64,000 nt of DNA from Isoetes taiwanensis (Eukaryota > Streptophyta > Lycopodiopsida > Isoetales > Isoetaceae). The stretch is taken from assembly GCA_021234155.1 (NCBI GenBank), contig JAJEKV010000057.1, positions 6,541,821-6,605,820 on the forward strand, written 5' to 3'. Below are positions 1 to 11,270 of this stretch, one piece after another; position 1 is the first letter of the stretch, and every line of letters begins with the position of its first letter. A program made the translations under genes and the position numbers. The notes under the pieces were generated by a model that saw only the letters and a list, made by a program, of their open reading frames with translations, was not told the origin of the DNA and did no database searches.

Positions 1-296
1 ATTAGGCTTGTGCTTGAGCGGCGGAAATAATGGCGTCCTGCTTCATCATCAGCAAAACGAACTTTTTTCTGATTTTTGCACAAATCTGCATTCTTTGCAG
101 GCCTTGCAGAAAGCACCGGACCAGAAAATAAAACATCTTCATCCGAACTCGAATCTTCATAATAACTATCTTCACAATCAGAATCATCCTCTAGGGCATC
201 ATCTTTGTGCAGAAAAGACCTCGCCAAATAATACACACCTCCGGCGCCGGCCAGGACTGCTGCCACGCCAATTTTACTAGATGCAAGGTTTGTCAT
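1..296 (-). CDS. Partial host gene: small N-terminally anchored acidic protein (5' end only)
   Basis: An open frame begins with ATG at 296-294 and runs off the left edge without a stop (98 codons visible). The N-terminus (about residues 5-24) is a hydrophobic, Ala/Gly-rich stretch ending VYYLAR, fit for a single membrane anchor or signal anchor. It is followed by a strongly acidic region rich in Asp, Glu and Ser (residues 28-50), then a basic patch with KKVRFADDEA. Codon use is even and there are no breaks, unlike the transposon ORFs nearby. A TATA-like run lies about 160 bp upstream. I do not recognise the family. The missing 3' part prevents a function call; it could be the first exon of a longer gene. 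Confidence 0.6.
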   Translation of the reverse strand, partial: MTNLASSKIGVAAVLAGAGGVYYLARSFLHKDDALEDDSDCEDSYYEDSSSDEDVLFSGPVLSARPAKNADLCKNQKKVRFADDEAGRHYFRRSSTSL

Positions 297-480
297 CTCT
301 GATTCTTAGCAATAAATTGGCACTCTTGGGAAGAAATTTGCCACAACCCAAATAGATTTGAAGCAATGAAGGAGAAGAAAAAACTCGGGTTTCTTTAGTA
401 GCAAGGCGGTTTGAGGAGGGAAAAACAAAGGTGTTTATCGAGAATAAGAGAAGGAATATATATATATAAAGAAAGGACTA
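297..480 (-). promoter_or_regulatory. Likely promoter and 5' UTR of the gene at 1-296
   Basis: On the minus strand an alternating TA run (about 455-470) is a plausible TATA box. It is followed by about 130-150 bp of A/T- and purine-rich leader with no upstream in-frame stop problem, then the ATG at 296. Position relative to the ORF is the only support. Confidence 0.4.
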
Positions 481-815
481 GAAAACACGAGAAAGTTTAA
501 CGGAGGAGTCCAACTAAAACTTCGCCCGAACTTATATCGAAACGACAAACTCAGATCTTCGTGGCCACGGAAGTTTGCCGATCGTGAAGAAGTGTCCCAC
601 TCATCCTATCTCCGTTCTATTTTCTTGGCCATTTTCTAATTTCCTAACCCTTGATTTATGAAACTAGAGATTCAATGGTGTAGATTGATGCCACTTCAGA
701 TTTTGATGAGGTGGAAATTACACGTGGATAGGCTAGAATTTGAGGAAAGGCTGTAGGCCAGGTAGGGCTGGTGTAAATTTCTCTTTTCTTGCATAAATTT
801 TTCTTCTCTTCAACC
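481..815. other. Intergenic spacer, no gene seen
   Basis: This stretch between the divergent start of the left gene and the trihelix-like fragment holds no convincing ORF, repeat or RNA gene. It may contain the promoter of the plus-strand fragment at 816. Confidence 0.5.
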
Positions 816-1330
816 ATGGATTTGAATTCCATTCCTGAGGATGCATATAGGAGGCTGAAATTGAGATTGTTCCTTCCACTCAATTTTCAGTTGGTGATGA
901 TCAAGCTTCTGACGAGTGTGAAGACGAAGATGATTCTAGCCAACCCAATGTCGGTAAGGAAGGGGTTCTATGGCCGAAGCCGCTATCGAAATGCTTTGGA
1001 GGAAGATTCCCGATATCAAAGTCAATAAGCTTCAAATGGGTAACTTCAGGAGCAAGGATTATGCTGCAATAGCTTTGCGGTTGAATGAGACCATCAGATA
1101 CACTGGCAAGCAAGTGAAGAACAAGGTGGAATGCCTCGTGAAGAAATATAAAAAAGAGAAGGAAAAAGAATCTAGGACTGGCTCCACTCCAAGCGAGTGG
1201 GAATTCTTTGAGCAATTTGATGCTGTCCTTGGCGAATCGTCAAAGGTAGTTGGTCTACCGGGTGGATCAATGGAGACTGGGTTCAGGAGTGGCACCAAGC
1301 GAAAAGCGGACGATATGAATCCTAAGGTCG
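816..1330 (+). pseudogene. Trihelix / Myb-SANT-like DNA-binding protein, frameshifted and truncated
   Basis: Starting at ATG 816 the plus strand encodes, with two frame changes (near 870 and 965), a short leader, an acidic Asp/Glu stretch (frame at 893-960) and then a three-helix Myb/SANT-like domain of the plant trihelix (ASIL/ENAP) type. Visible blocks are GNFRSKDYAAIA, QVKNKVECLVKKYKKEK and SEWEFFEQFDAVLG, the classical pattern of helix 2, the Lys-rich helix 3 and the aromatic fourth helix. A basic KRKADD stretch follows at about 1300. At 1331 the sequence changes abruptly into the coiled-coil ORF of element C, so the C-terminal part is lost. The family normally acts as a nuclear transcription factor. 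The frame changes could be decay or sequence error. Confidence 0.65.
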
Positions 1331-3546
1331 GATTAACCCAACCCGTGGGTATTGTCTTGCTGTCCAGAAGGGCACGCAGAGAGTTGTAACCACCCAGGTG
1401 CTGCATATAAATTTGTGCAAACGGAAGATCCTCAGGATGGGCTAAATTCTTTCACATCTGTTCTAGCGTCTCAGCTTGCCATAGAGGTAGGTGACGAGCA
1501 AGCTCAGGCATGTACTCAGTGGATAGAGTGTTGGACTGAGCAGGATCTTGTAAATACGGATTGTTTTCTAATAACAACCAGTGGGCATGAGGGTTGCCTT
1601 GAAAAATTCGATGTGCCTCATCTCTGAATTTATCTTGTGTATCAGCCAGATAGAAATCGTGAAAAATATAAGCCATAGGCTGAACGACTCGGAAGATGAC
1701 CAAATCAGAATCCTCACAGTGGATTTGATCAAAAACTAAGAGGGCACAAAGTAAGCCTTTATCTTCAACGGAAAGGTCCGGCCAGATCCTGAGAAAATTC
1801 GCGCTGCCCAGGGGCTGCGCATCAATCTTGCCGTTTGCCGCGTACCACTTGAGAAGAAAAAGGTGGCGTCGGGCAACCACATAATCCAGATAACTGGAAG
1901 GGGTACAGAAGTCCATAGGAATGCGGAGAGCAATATCAATATAGGCTTCTTGTTGATTTTGTGCGTCTTCCGCAGATTGAACAGCTTGCTGGAGTTGATT
2001 TTCCAAGTCTCGGATCTGATTATCTTTTTCAAGCAGGAGATGGGACTGATTACAGAATTTCCGGTGAGAGAGTGTGGCCTGTGAAGATGAAGGCACTTGG
2101 GTGGAGCTTTGAAGCCGAAGGGTGGCAATTTCTGCGTCATCAATTATCTTCTGCTTTTGAGCTTCAGTAAGTTGAGCCTGGAGAGGCGTGACCTGACTTT
2201 GAAGCGTGGATAATTGGCCTTCCAGAGAAATGATCTGCTCGTTGCGTCCCTTGAGGTCGTTGAGCTGATTGTTATAATTTTGAGAGAGATCCGTGTACAT
2301 TGTTTGAAGGTCAGCCAGGGTTTTGTTCTTGGTCTTGATCTGCTCCAACAATTCTTGAATGGTGGACTGTAACTGAGCCTGTTGATCAGCCAGTAGGCTA
2401 GTCTGTTCCTGTTCAGTCTTGAGAGATTCACGGGCCTGTAAAAGAGCCTCGTGCTTCTGTTGAAATTTATCTTCAAGAGATTGAACTTCCGTGGTGGCAG
2501 CTTGGAGATTCCTTTGAACTGCTTCCGTGGCCTCCATGTAAGCTTGAATGCCATTCATGAAGGTTTCTTGCGAGTCTTGAAGCTTAAGGATAGCTGCGTG
2601 TACATCCTGCTGATATTGATACAGGGCCTGTCGAGAAGGTGGAAAGGCGGGGCCTTGTTGGCGATTAGACTGTGACGTCTGAGAAACATGATGAGAATTT
2701 GAGGGCGTGGTTTCCGTGGATGAAGAGGAAACAGGAATAGGTTTGACTTGATTTTGAGCATGACCAGGAGAAAGAGGAGGGCTTGAAGTCTCAGCATGGT
2801 GGTTTTTAGGAAGGGAAATGGAAGGTTTGGTGAGTGGATGCCTGAGAAGTAGAGGGGGACCCTGGATTGGTGATAGGTACACAATGACGGATGATGGCCT
2901 GGAGGTGAGCACCCACAGCAGTGTCAAAGCCAGAAGAAGATGCTGCACGGATGCGATCAATTTCATGGAGAAGTCTGAGGAACAAAATTTGTGGCCAATC
3001 AATAGGATGAGTGGAGTGGATGGCCATAATGACAATGTTGTAATAAAACTGTTTATTGATATGGGTATTCTTGATGGAATACCCATAGAATTTTTGCCAC
3101 ATAAACTTTACAAAAGTATCGTGGGTCTTTGCAATGTTTGTGAGTCGATGGGTGTTGGCTTGATAAGGAGCGGTGCCATACTGAGAGACATCCTGGTCCT
3201 GTAAGGCAGCCCAAGATAAAGAAGGTCTGTGAAGAGGGATCTGGAATACCTGAGAAAGCAGAAACCGGGGTAAGCAAAATGGTGGTCTGATCGACCGTAG
3301 TGGCATATCCATCCGTGATGTTGATTATGTGAGCGACAAACTGCTTGAGTTGCTCCGGATTTGGGGCAGGGAGATCCTGCTTGGAGAATTCATAAAGCCC
3401 ATGGCGTTCCGCAATCGCGCCGACTTTGGACCCTCGCAAGGGAATCACGAAAAGGTGGGAGTGGAGAAAATTACCCACGACTCAAAAAAGAGCCGGATCC
3501 CTTTGGAACAAGAATCTTGAAGTTGGGGAATTTGCCCGAGCGCCAT
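1331..3546 (-). pseudogene. Env-position extra ORF of element C, long coiled coil, 3' truncated
   Basis: The start is placed at ATG 3546 because the same beginning (Met-Ala, then a STPTF block) is seen in element F at 62854. The first ~250 residues form a globular part with blocks LKQFVAHII, YSIKNTHINK, PIDWPQILF and LHEIDRI, spread over three frames by frameshifts near 3430 and 3090. After a Pro/Ser linker comes a long Gln/Glu/Leu-rich coiled coil (about 2650-1980), then an alpha-helical part with SSYLDYVVARRHLFL. A TGA at 1450-1452 interrupts the frame; beyond it the frame continues to a GGYNSLRALLDSKTIP block and stops at the junction at 1331. It lies between pol and where the 3' LTR should be, the place of env-like ORFs in Athila/Tat elements. 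Function unknown; I see no transmembrane segment, so an envelope role is not supported. Confidence 0.65.
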
Positions 3547-4000
3547 GGCTGGCCAGCGCCTAAAGGAACCGAAGAGCGATGTGAGAAGCCGGAGGGCTGA
3601 GAGCGTAAGACTAAAAATGAAGATAGACGGTGGTTTTAGGGCTTACGTTGTGGCGGCGGGCGATGATGAGAATGAAACAAAGAACCGCTGATGGTGCCAG
3701 GTGGCGATAGATGCGAAGAAGTCGATTGAGAGGTAAAAATGTGGCTAAATCCCCAAGCAGTTAAGGGAGAAGCGATGAACGGTGGAGATGAGACGTGAAT
3801 TAACGATCGGATGTGACAGCTGGCGAAGGTACAAATATTAATGTCCGACGGGCGTGAAAGGAAGGAATGTCATTTAATGCTGATAACTCGAAGTGAGATA
3901 TCATAAAGAAAAATGTGTCAGACAGGACCATTGCTAGATATGCGGCGGGAGAAAAATTCTGCATTTAGAAAGAACCGTGCATTGCAACCACGTTAGCAAT
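3547..4000. other. Spacer between the sense coiled-coil ORF and the antisense gene
   Basis: No ORF is supported here. Counterpart sequence exists in element F (62855-63310), with shared pieces such as the tcgaagtg.gatatcat block, so it is an ancestral part of the element, perhaps the divergent promoter and leader region of the two genes. Confidence 0.5.
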
Positions 4001-4007
4001 TTTGTGA

Positions 4008-4050
4008 TTGGTCCACGTCGGCAGAGCTCCAAGCGGTTGGGCTATATAAG
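4008..4050 (+). promoter_or_regulatory. Promoter of the antisense small gene: ATTGG box and TATA box
   Basis: An inverted CCAAT box (gATTGGtcc, about 4010) is followed by gcTATATAAGacga at 4041-4054, 40-47 bp upstream of the ATG at 4089. Element F has the same arrangement (ATTGG near 63316, TATATAAG at 63351) in front of its copy. Conservation of both boxes and of their spacing in two diverged copies supports a real plus-strand promoter inside a minus-strand retrotransposon. Confidence 0.7.
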
Positions 4051-4088
4051 ACGAGCAGTGGTCGAAGCTGAGACACCAGTTCGCGAGC

Positions 4089-4328
4089 ATGGATGATGAA
4101 TGTACTATGCCGACTAGTTGCCAGGAATGGATCACTTGCAAGATGAACGCGAAAGACCTCTGGAAATGTCGCAACCGCGGCATCCGGATGGACGGCTGGT
4201 GTGGCGCAATGGCGGAGCACCCGGACCCCAAGACTACTCCCATCGAGGTGGTGATCCATCTGCGCTGGGAGCCTGAACACTGCCGCTACCTGGTGCTCCG
4301 CATCACCTCTGCTCCAGACCCGGAGTAG
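4089..4328 (+). CDS. Antisense small Cys-rich protein of element C
   Basis: An intact 79-residue ORF starts at ATG 4089, just downstream of a TATA box, and ends at TAG 4326-4328. It is opposite to gag-pol. Features: a Cys-rich first half (CTMPxxC, EWITCKM, KCRNR, WCG) that could bind a metal or form disulfides, and a conserved second half with EHPDP, EVVIHLRW and LRITSAP. Element F carries a homologue of the same length with the same blocks. In these blocks the two copies differ chiefly at third codon positions (for example the three Glu-His-Pro-Asp codons), which is what selection on a protein would leave. No signal peptide or membrane segment is seen. I do not recognise the family. Antisense ORFs are known between pol and the 3' LTR of Tat-group elements, but a role is not established. 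Confidence 0.65.
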   Translation: MDDECTMPTSCQEWITCKMNAKDLWKCRNRGIRMDGWCGAMAEHPDPKTTPIEVVIHLRWEPEHCRYLVLRITSAPDPE

Positions 4329-4445
4329 GGGATCTTTTAACTTAGGATTTTGTAAATAGGGCTCTGCCCATAGCGGATGTATATGGGCAATGCCCACCTT
4401 TTGTATTTCGCCACTAATATAATATAAATATGCCGCTTAGTCACT
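4329..4445 (+). terminator. Probable 3' UTR and polyadenylation region of the antisense gene
   Basis: After the stop codon comes a small hairpin (TGCCCATA ... TATGGGCA, about 4366-4393) and an A/T-rich aatataatataaat run near 4416-4430, suitable as a plant poly(A) signal. It converges with the 3' end of pol (stop at 4467-4469). Confidence 0.35.
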
Positions 4446-4466
4446 ATCTGTGGAATCGGAAATTGG

Positions 4467-5760
4467 TTATTGATGATGTGTATGAACGCTTATATCTTCT
4501 GTATGAAATTGTTTTAGGCGAAAACCATTAACCAGTGTAGGTAATGGAGGGCCATCTAATTCAGCCAGCTTGAAAACACTGGGTTGAACAACTTGAATAA
4601 TTTGATAAGGACCAAGCCACCTGAATTTTAACTTGCCTGGAAATTTTTTTAACGAGAATCATAAAGCAAAACCAAATCACCTTCTTTAAAAGTTTTGGTC
4701 TTCAGATGTTTGTCATGCAAGGATTTCCGCAACTGTTGGCCATGAAGAACCCGAATATAAGCATCTCGCCTAAGTTCATCCAATTGTTCAAGTTGGTAAA
4801 CTCGTTCTTGAAGAGCTGCAGGTGGATTACATGTGGTAGCAAGTTGGAAACGAAGTGTCGGAAGAACATATTCAAACGGCATCAAAGCTTCTTGACCATA
4901 AACCAACTTAAAGGGAGTATGACCAGTAGCAATCTTGAAACAGCAGTTGTAAGCCCAAAGAACAGTAGGTAACTTTTCGTGCCAATCCGTGCGAGAGGCA
5001 TCACAGATTTTCTTCAGAATAGTGATGAGAGTCTTGTTTGTGCTTTCAGCCAAACCATTCCCTTGAGGATAGTAAGGTGTGCTTTTGCGATGATGTATGT
5101 GCAAATAATCCGCCAGCTCCTTGATGGTGTGATTAACGAAATGAACTCCACGATCACTGACCAGTTCCGTGGGACAGCCAAAATGCGTGATGATGTGTGT
5201 GTACAGAACCTTGGCAGTGCTTGCTGCAGTATTGTCTGGAAGTGCACAAGCCTCAGCCCATTTGGTAGCGTAATCAGTGATGACCAGAATGTAGCGGGCA
5301 CATGTGTGCCGCGCGGGAGGATCCATGGGCCTCACAAAGTCCATTCCCCATTTGCTGAAGGGAAGTGGCGTGGCGACCGGCATCAATGGGAGTGCGTCAG
5401 GGGCCGTGGGCCGACCCACACACTGACAGACATCACACGTGCGGGCATGAGCGTGGGCATCCTTAAAGAGCGTGGGCCAGAAATAGCCTGCGAGAAGGAT
5501 TTTGCGTGCCGTGGTGTCACCGTGGAAATGACCACCACCAAGCCCCTCATGGGCTTGTCGAATGATATCAAGCACTTCATGAGGAAGAACACAGCGTCTG
5601 AGGACCATATCCTTGCCGCGTTTATACAGATGGCCCGCAACCATGGTGTAGTCACGGACCTCACGGAGAAACTGACGTTGGCGGGATCGAAGTTTTTCAG
5701 GAGAAACTGTGGGATCTTCTGAGGGAAGAGCACCGGTGAGAAGATACTGCTGAAAGTTAT
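4467..5760 (-). pseudogene. Element C integrase (C-terminal part of pol)
   Basis: The zinc-binding HHCC part (HEGLGGGHFHGD ... CDVCQ, about 5560-5410) leads into the DDE core: first Asp in WGMDFV (about 5340), second in SDRGVHF (about 5140), Glu in NGLAESTNKT (about 5030). The C-terminal domain continues past a frame break at about 4650 (FPGKLKFRWLGPYQI) and ends with TAA at 4467-4469. The protein inserts the cDNA copy into the genome. One frameshift in a T-run near 4648 breaks the frame. Confidence 0.85.
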
Positions 5761-7300
5761 GGAACCAATGGGGCGTGGCCGTGATAAAAAACAGCTGTGC
5801 GTCAGGAAAAGCATCTGAAACACCCGTGGAGGGGTCATCTGTGTGGATGCGTGAGAGATAATCTGGGACAACATGAGATTTGCCAGCTTTATGAACGATT
5901 TCAAAAGGAGCGAATTCTTGCAAAAGAAGGACCCAACGAGCAATCCTGCCTGTGGGCGTGGACTCGTTGATCAAATAGAGAAGAGCCTGATGATCAACAA
6001 AGAACTTGATCTGACTGCCCAACAAATAATGACAGAAATGTTGGACACAAAAAATTAAACCCAAGGCCTCCCTCTCGGTGGCAGAGTAGTTGCGCTCAGC
6101 AGAATTGAGTTTTCTGCTGGCATAACGGTTGGGTTTATCTGTGTGCGCGTCATATGCTTGAGAGAGAACAGCACCAATAGCAAATGCAGAGACATCGACA
6201 TGACCATGGAAAGGCTTGTCCCATTGAGGAGGAACAAACACGGGGGCATAGGTAAGCAAGAGCTTCAACTGTTGGAAAGCAGCTTCTGCCTGGGAATTCC
6301 AAGCCCAAGTGGATTCATCACCCGTGAGTTTATGAATGGGATCAGCAATAGCTGCAAGTCCATGAATGAAGGTGGAATAGTAATTTACCTTGCCCAGGAA
6401 AGAACGTGTCTTTTTGATATTAGATGGTGCTTGAGCCTTAAGCACACAACTGATTTTAGCAGGATCCGTGGTGATACCTTCTTTACTGACCACATGACCT
6501 AACAGAACACCAGAGGTGACGCAGAAGGTGCATTTCTCATGATTTAGACTAATACCAGACTCATCACATTTCTGAAAGACGAGCTCTAACTTGTCCAGGT
6601 GATCATCCATGGAACTGTAGGCTGAAAAGTCATCTTGAAAGATCTGGAGAAAGGGTTTCTCCTTCATATAATCGTGAAAAACCGAGAGCATGATGCGTTG
6701 AAACGTGGATGGAGAGTTGGATAAACCAAAAGGAACCACCTTGTAGGCAAAAGTGCCCCACGGGGTGGTAAAGGTAGTCTTGAGTTGATCTGCCTCTTTG
6801 ATTGAAATTTGATTGTAGCCTGAAAAACCATCCATGAAGGAGTACATTTCATGACCAGCAACCTCTTCCAGAACCTAGTCTGTGAAGGGAAGTGGGAAGT
6901 GATCACGCTCCGTGGCCTGATTGAGTTTGCGATAGTCCATGCAGACGCGGATCTTACCGTTGTGTTTGAGAGCAATGACGATGGGGCTCACCCATTCAGA
7001 ATGTTTGACCTCATAAATCAAGCCGGCAGCTAGGAGTTTATCAATTTCGGCCTTGACACGGTCACGATAATTGGGGTTGAGCCGGTACTGTCGTTGCTAG
7101 ACAGGACGTGCATCTGGTTTGGTAGGAATGGTGAGTTCCCCCAAGTCTTTGTTGATACCCCGAAGATCTTTATAGCTCCAGGCAAAAATGTGTTTGAATT
7201 TTTGGAACAGCGTGAGGGCGCGTGCGCGATAGGTGGTCGGTAGATTTGCAGCAAGGCGGACGGGCTGATTGTTGCCAACGTCCACAATCTCCACCTCCGG
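5761..7300 (-). pseudogene. Element C reverse transcriptase and RNase H
   Basis: The RT palm and fingers show KIRVCMDYRKLNQ (about 6950), FMDGFSGYNQI (about 6830), PFGLSNSPSTFQ (about 6735) and the catalytic FQDDFSAYS (about 6630; FQDD where YxDD is usual). RNase H follows with the DVSAFAIGAVL, SATEREALG and FFVDHQALL blocks (about 6200-6000), giving the Asp-Glu-Asp catalytic set. Stops at about 7099 and 6876 and a frame change make the copy inactive. The order RT-RNase H-integrase is that of Ty3/gypsy. Confidence 0.85.
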
Positions 7301-8805
7301 ATCTGAATGTGTGGAACAACTTCCGTGTCTTGAACAACGTGAGGAGAAGGTTGAAACATGATGGGATGAGCTGCATTTTGTGTGGTGAAGAAAAGTGGTT
7401 GCTGAGCGTCATCTAGCAGTGGTTGCTTCATGACGGCATGGACATCCACCGTTTCTAGAGGAAGTACAGTGTCGAAAAAATGGTCAAATCTTTGGATTCG
7501 ATTGCAAGGAGCCAGATAAGGGTGGAGCAGCGCAGCCACAGCCTGGTCCTGATCCAGAGTCATCTCACCCCAAGGATCAACATATTCAGGGTAGGATGAA
7601 AGAGGCAGACTCGCAGGTGGAGCCTGAACATGATAGATATTCTGGGCTTCTTCAGAATCGGTGTCTGAGAGAGAAGGTTCGGCATGTTCCACAGAGATGA
7701 TCTTGCCAGTTTCCAAATCCATGGTAGTATTGAGATGACCATCTGTAATGACGAGCTGGTCCGTGGCCCAGTAATGAATACTTTTTGCCTGACGGAGAGA
7801 AGGTCTGCCGACCAACATTTCATAATCACCGGGATCTTCGCCAGCTTTTCAAACACCAAATTCTAGAGGGAATCTGAGTTCGCCTATATTGATATGAAGA
7901 AGGGGTGTGACGCCTTGAGGGCGCATGATATGATCATTGGCCAACTTGATGTCATAAGGGGCACGGTAAAGTTGTTTGATGCCTAATTGCTTTCTGAGCT
8001 TATCAGTAATGAGATTGACAGCACTTCCGCCATCAATTTGTACATGATTGACTTGGTGATTGCCCACCGTCGCATGCACCGTGGGTGTGGAGGTAGCCAC
8101 GGCCCCAACCAGAACAGTGGGAAGGGGTAACTGGTCCTTGAGAGCAGGACAAAGTTTCAAAATGGTGGCTAGACTCAGCGGAATCTTGATTTTTGCCAGT
8201 TCTTCCTGGACTTCCAAGGGAACATGAGAAAACGGATCTGCAAGATCCAAGGGAGCAGGAGTTGTAGGTAACTGAGCAGCAACTTCTTGGAGAGGCTCCA
8301 CCTCTGCAGCAATGTTAGGATATTACTGAGAGCGTGAATGTTGAGATGACGAAGGAGGCTCTTGACGCTGCTGAGCGCGTGTGGTTGCATGTACATTGAT
8401 AAGCGTGCGCCCTTCTGCAGCTTGCATGAGGTTAAGAATGCTCTGGCGTACCTTCGACATGACATGAGGCATAAGAGTATCCAAAGCAGGAGAAAAATGG
8501 ACCTTTTTACTTTCTTCATGAGGGATCGTGTCGACTGCAAAGGCGGGTTGTGTGTCATTAGGGATTATGGTCAAGAGGCGGGAAGCCCTGGTCTGACGTG
8601 AGACCAAACCAACCCAGTTTGACGGTTGGACCGGAGGATTGAGAGCTTGGTAAATTTCTTCCTGAGCTTGTTGATCCAGAGGAGGGGTTGACACAGGAGC
8701 TAGTCGATACCTTTGTTGTTGAGGCACACGTGGTGGCTTTCTGAGAACAGGACGAGGGCCTTGTTTTCCATTAGCGATCCAAAGTTGATAGGCCGTGAGG
8801 CGTAC
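7301..8805 (-). pseudogene. Element C protease and pol linker
   Basis: The retropepsin motif is seen as QIDGGSAVNLI (about 8040), with the flap and C-terminal region following to 7850. A frameshift near 7850 separates it from a long acidic linker (7818-7300) that leads to RT. Upstream of the protease a Pro/Gln-rich segment (8826-8320) continues the frame towards gag but is cut at 8805 by the insertion of element D. A DGGS rather than DSGA active site is seen in other plant Ty3 elements. Confidence 0.75.
8801..8805. repeat. Left target site duplication of element D (cgtac)
   Basis: The five bases cgtac precede the TGTGACG terminus of the left LTR; tgtac follows the right LTR at 21994-21998 (one C/T change). 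Joining the flanks restores the gag-pol region of element C. Confidence 0.75.
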
Positions 8806-10394
8806 TGTGACGTCCCCTTCTCGCATATGGTGCCCTCACCGTATACAAACAGGAGTTCTCCCCCCATACCAGCTCCACACTGATATAGGGCCCTCCACAC
8901 ATCACTGCACCCGTAACGAGTCCCAGTGGGAAGAGTGAAGGTGTCATTCTACCCTGTCTCCCTCAGGGCCAACCTAGCTGCGGAAGCGTAAACATACATG
9001 TCAGTATATAACATAAGCACATAACCACCTCCAAGGGTGGTCCATCACATCTGCATAAACAAGGTGAGCACAATACATATGGGAAGCTTTACCCAGGGCT
9101 CAGACTCAAGGGGATGACCCGGCGGCTTGGGTCTCCGAGTTCATTGCATGAGCCAGGGGAATTCATGGCAATGGCTTTGGGCATATGAACATGGCATAGG
9201 GTTGTCCACTCCATCCGCCCCTCACATTGCACACTTTGCGTAGTAGGCTGAAAAGTGTTGGGACCTGATCAGAAGCCCGGCCGGATGCATAGCCAAAAGG
9301 GCTATTCCCGGGTTTCATCTCCCCGGTTCGATGGGGCGGTAGGGATCACTCCCTCCGCAGGTCTACATGCTTTGACTCAAGGTGACTAGAGGGCCACCGC
9401 CTGTGATTCGACTTGAACCCATTGGAAGGTGAACCCCACCCCACGGGTGTCGAGCCCATGCCTTGCCCGCACTTTCGGTGGCAAGGCATTAGACCTAGTC
9501 ACAATGATCCCCGGTAGCACTAACACACCATAGGGATCGCTCAAGAGTCGTAACACCTAACCTCTTTCTAAGCCGGGCCGCCCCCTTCACCCACAACCGT
9601 GTGTGGTTCTTGTGCACAGCTCTAATCTACCGTGGTGCTAGAGAGGCTACTCTAGGAGCATCAACTACAAGCCTTAGGGCCTCTACCCCCTTTCCAATAC
9701 AAGGAGTTCACAAAGATACATCATCCATATACATCAATCAAGAACTAAAGAACTAGATCTAATCTAGATCATAGAGTTAGGTTCTTTAGTTAGTGTCCGA
9801 GATCTAAGACCTAGATAGCTACTATGGGCAATTTAATAGTCTAAACTTACTAGTTCTATGACTAGAAGACGGTTTAAGCTATTAAATTGACCAAATACCG
9901 ATCCCCGAAAGTGGCTCCTCCCTCGACTGAGTTCAACCATCCTGGCCGAAATGATCAATTCAGGAAACCGATGGCGCAATTCGCTTGGGCAAAAATAGTT
10001 CGATGCGGTTTTGGCTCCTGGGCAGCCAAAACAGGGCTCTAAAACCCTAAGGACGAAAACCTAGCAAGTTAGGGTTTTCCTACCCTAAATAGACATGGGT
10101 TTAGGGCTAGGGTTTCCAATTATCCCTTTTTGGCATGTGGGATAATTGGAAAGGGCCCACTTGCCATTAATGGCAAGGTGGCAAAAAGTGTCTACATGGA
10201 AAAGTGTGCCCACATTAATGTGCATATGTGCACATTAATAACATGTGAACATTCCCAGCAAGTTGCCCCTAGGGCTACTTTTTACGGGCTATCCGCCGGC
10301 GTACATCGTCGGTCGGAGTGGCGTCTACGCTGCGTGGCGAGGCAAAGATGCGATAATCGTTCTAGGACCGTATACCGCGGCTTTGAACGCCACA
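8806..10394 (-). repeat. Element D 3' LTR
   Basis: 1589 bp, with plus-strand termini TGTGACGTCC and GAACGCCACA. It shares long blocks with the right LTR, with the LTR fragment at 35178-36445 (inverted) and with the LTR of element E, including a conserved block around aaagtgtgca..gaggggcgg. It holds no ORF. Confidence 0.9.
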
Positions 10395-11270
10395 TTCTCC
10401 CCACCTTGAAATGATGTCGTCCGCAAAGATCGGGGTCTCCCCACCTTGGGATCTTCCTAATCTGCAATCTGCAATCAACATGATGCATACAATATAATAG
10501 TTATACATTTATCAAGATTACCTTAAGGTAATATTTTTAGAACATTATCACGTCATCATACTATGGAATACTTATCAATTCATAACATCATTAAACGAGT
10601 TATTCGCTATCTCAGTTATTATGACATTAAGTTAGACAAAATTTCAACATTTCCTATCCATAATTATTGTTCGAGGTACTCTTTTCGTTCCTTGCAACAC
10701 ATTCCAACAAAATTTGTGTTGCAAGTCTTATTAGCTCGACCTCCTTGCCCCTCCTGGAGCTCTATTGGCCTCAGAGGTCGACACTACGTTAGTACCATTT
10801 AATTATTTAATAAATTTTTTGGTTATATGGTGACCACCCCACCTATCTACATGGATGCATGGCTAATCTCCTGGCCAGGGAAGAGGGTGAATCTTCCATT
10901 ATGGCCGTGGAGACAAGGCCTATGTGCCTATATGCCATGCCTACACCCTAGTTGCCCAACAGGAGGATAGGTCCTTCCCAGATATGGGGCGTGAAGGCCT
11001 AATTCCTCCTATCAAAGCATATATGGGGCTAGAGGTGCTTTTCCTATCGCTGCATTCCTTCATGACCTCCTTTCTCTCTAGGTCGCCTACTTAGTGGGAC
11101 AAGTAGACTTTCTAATCTACCTTCCACTGCCATCGAAAACGCCGTCATGCCTACATTGACATTACACCATGCCCTAGAGATCACCGTAGTGGTCCCATCA
11201 TTGGTAACACGCATGCGACCCATACCTAGCATAGGTTGCATGCGTAGATTAATCTTAACTATACATAGAA
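10395..11270 (-). other. Element D 3' untranslated region with polypurine tract
   Basis: Directly next to the 3' LTR the minus strand reads AAGGTGGGGAGAA, a good polypurine tract for plus-strand priming (10395-10408). A second copy of the same purine motif sits about 40 bp further in (near 10437-10450). The remaining ~800 bp to the chromodomain ORF hold no supported gene. Confidence 0.7.

Noticed and set aside
1331-3546. Envelope protein reading for the env-position ORF
   Set aside because: No signal peptide, transmembrane segment or cleavage site is visible; it is mainly coiled coil.
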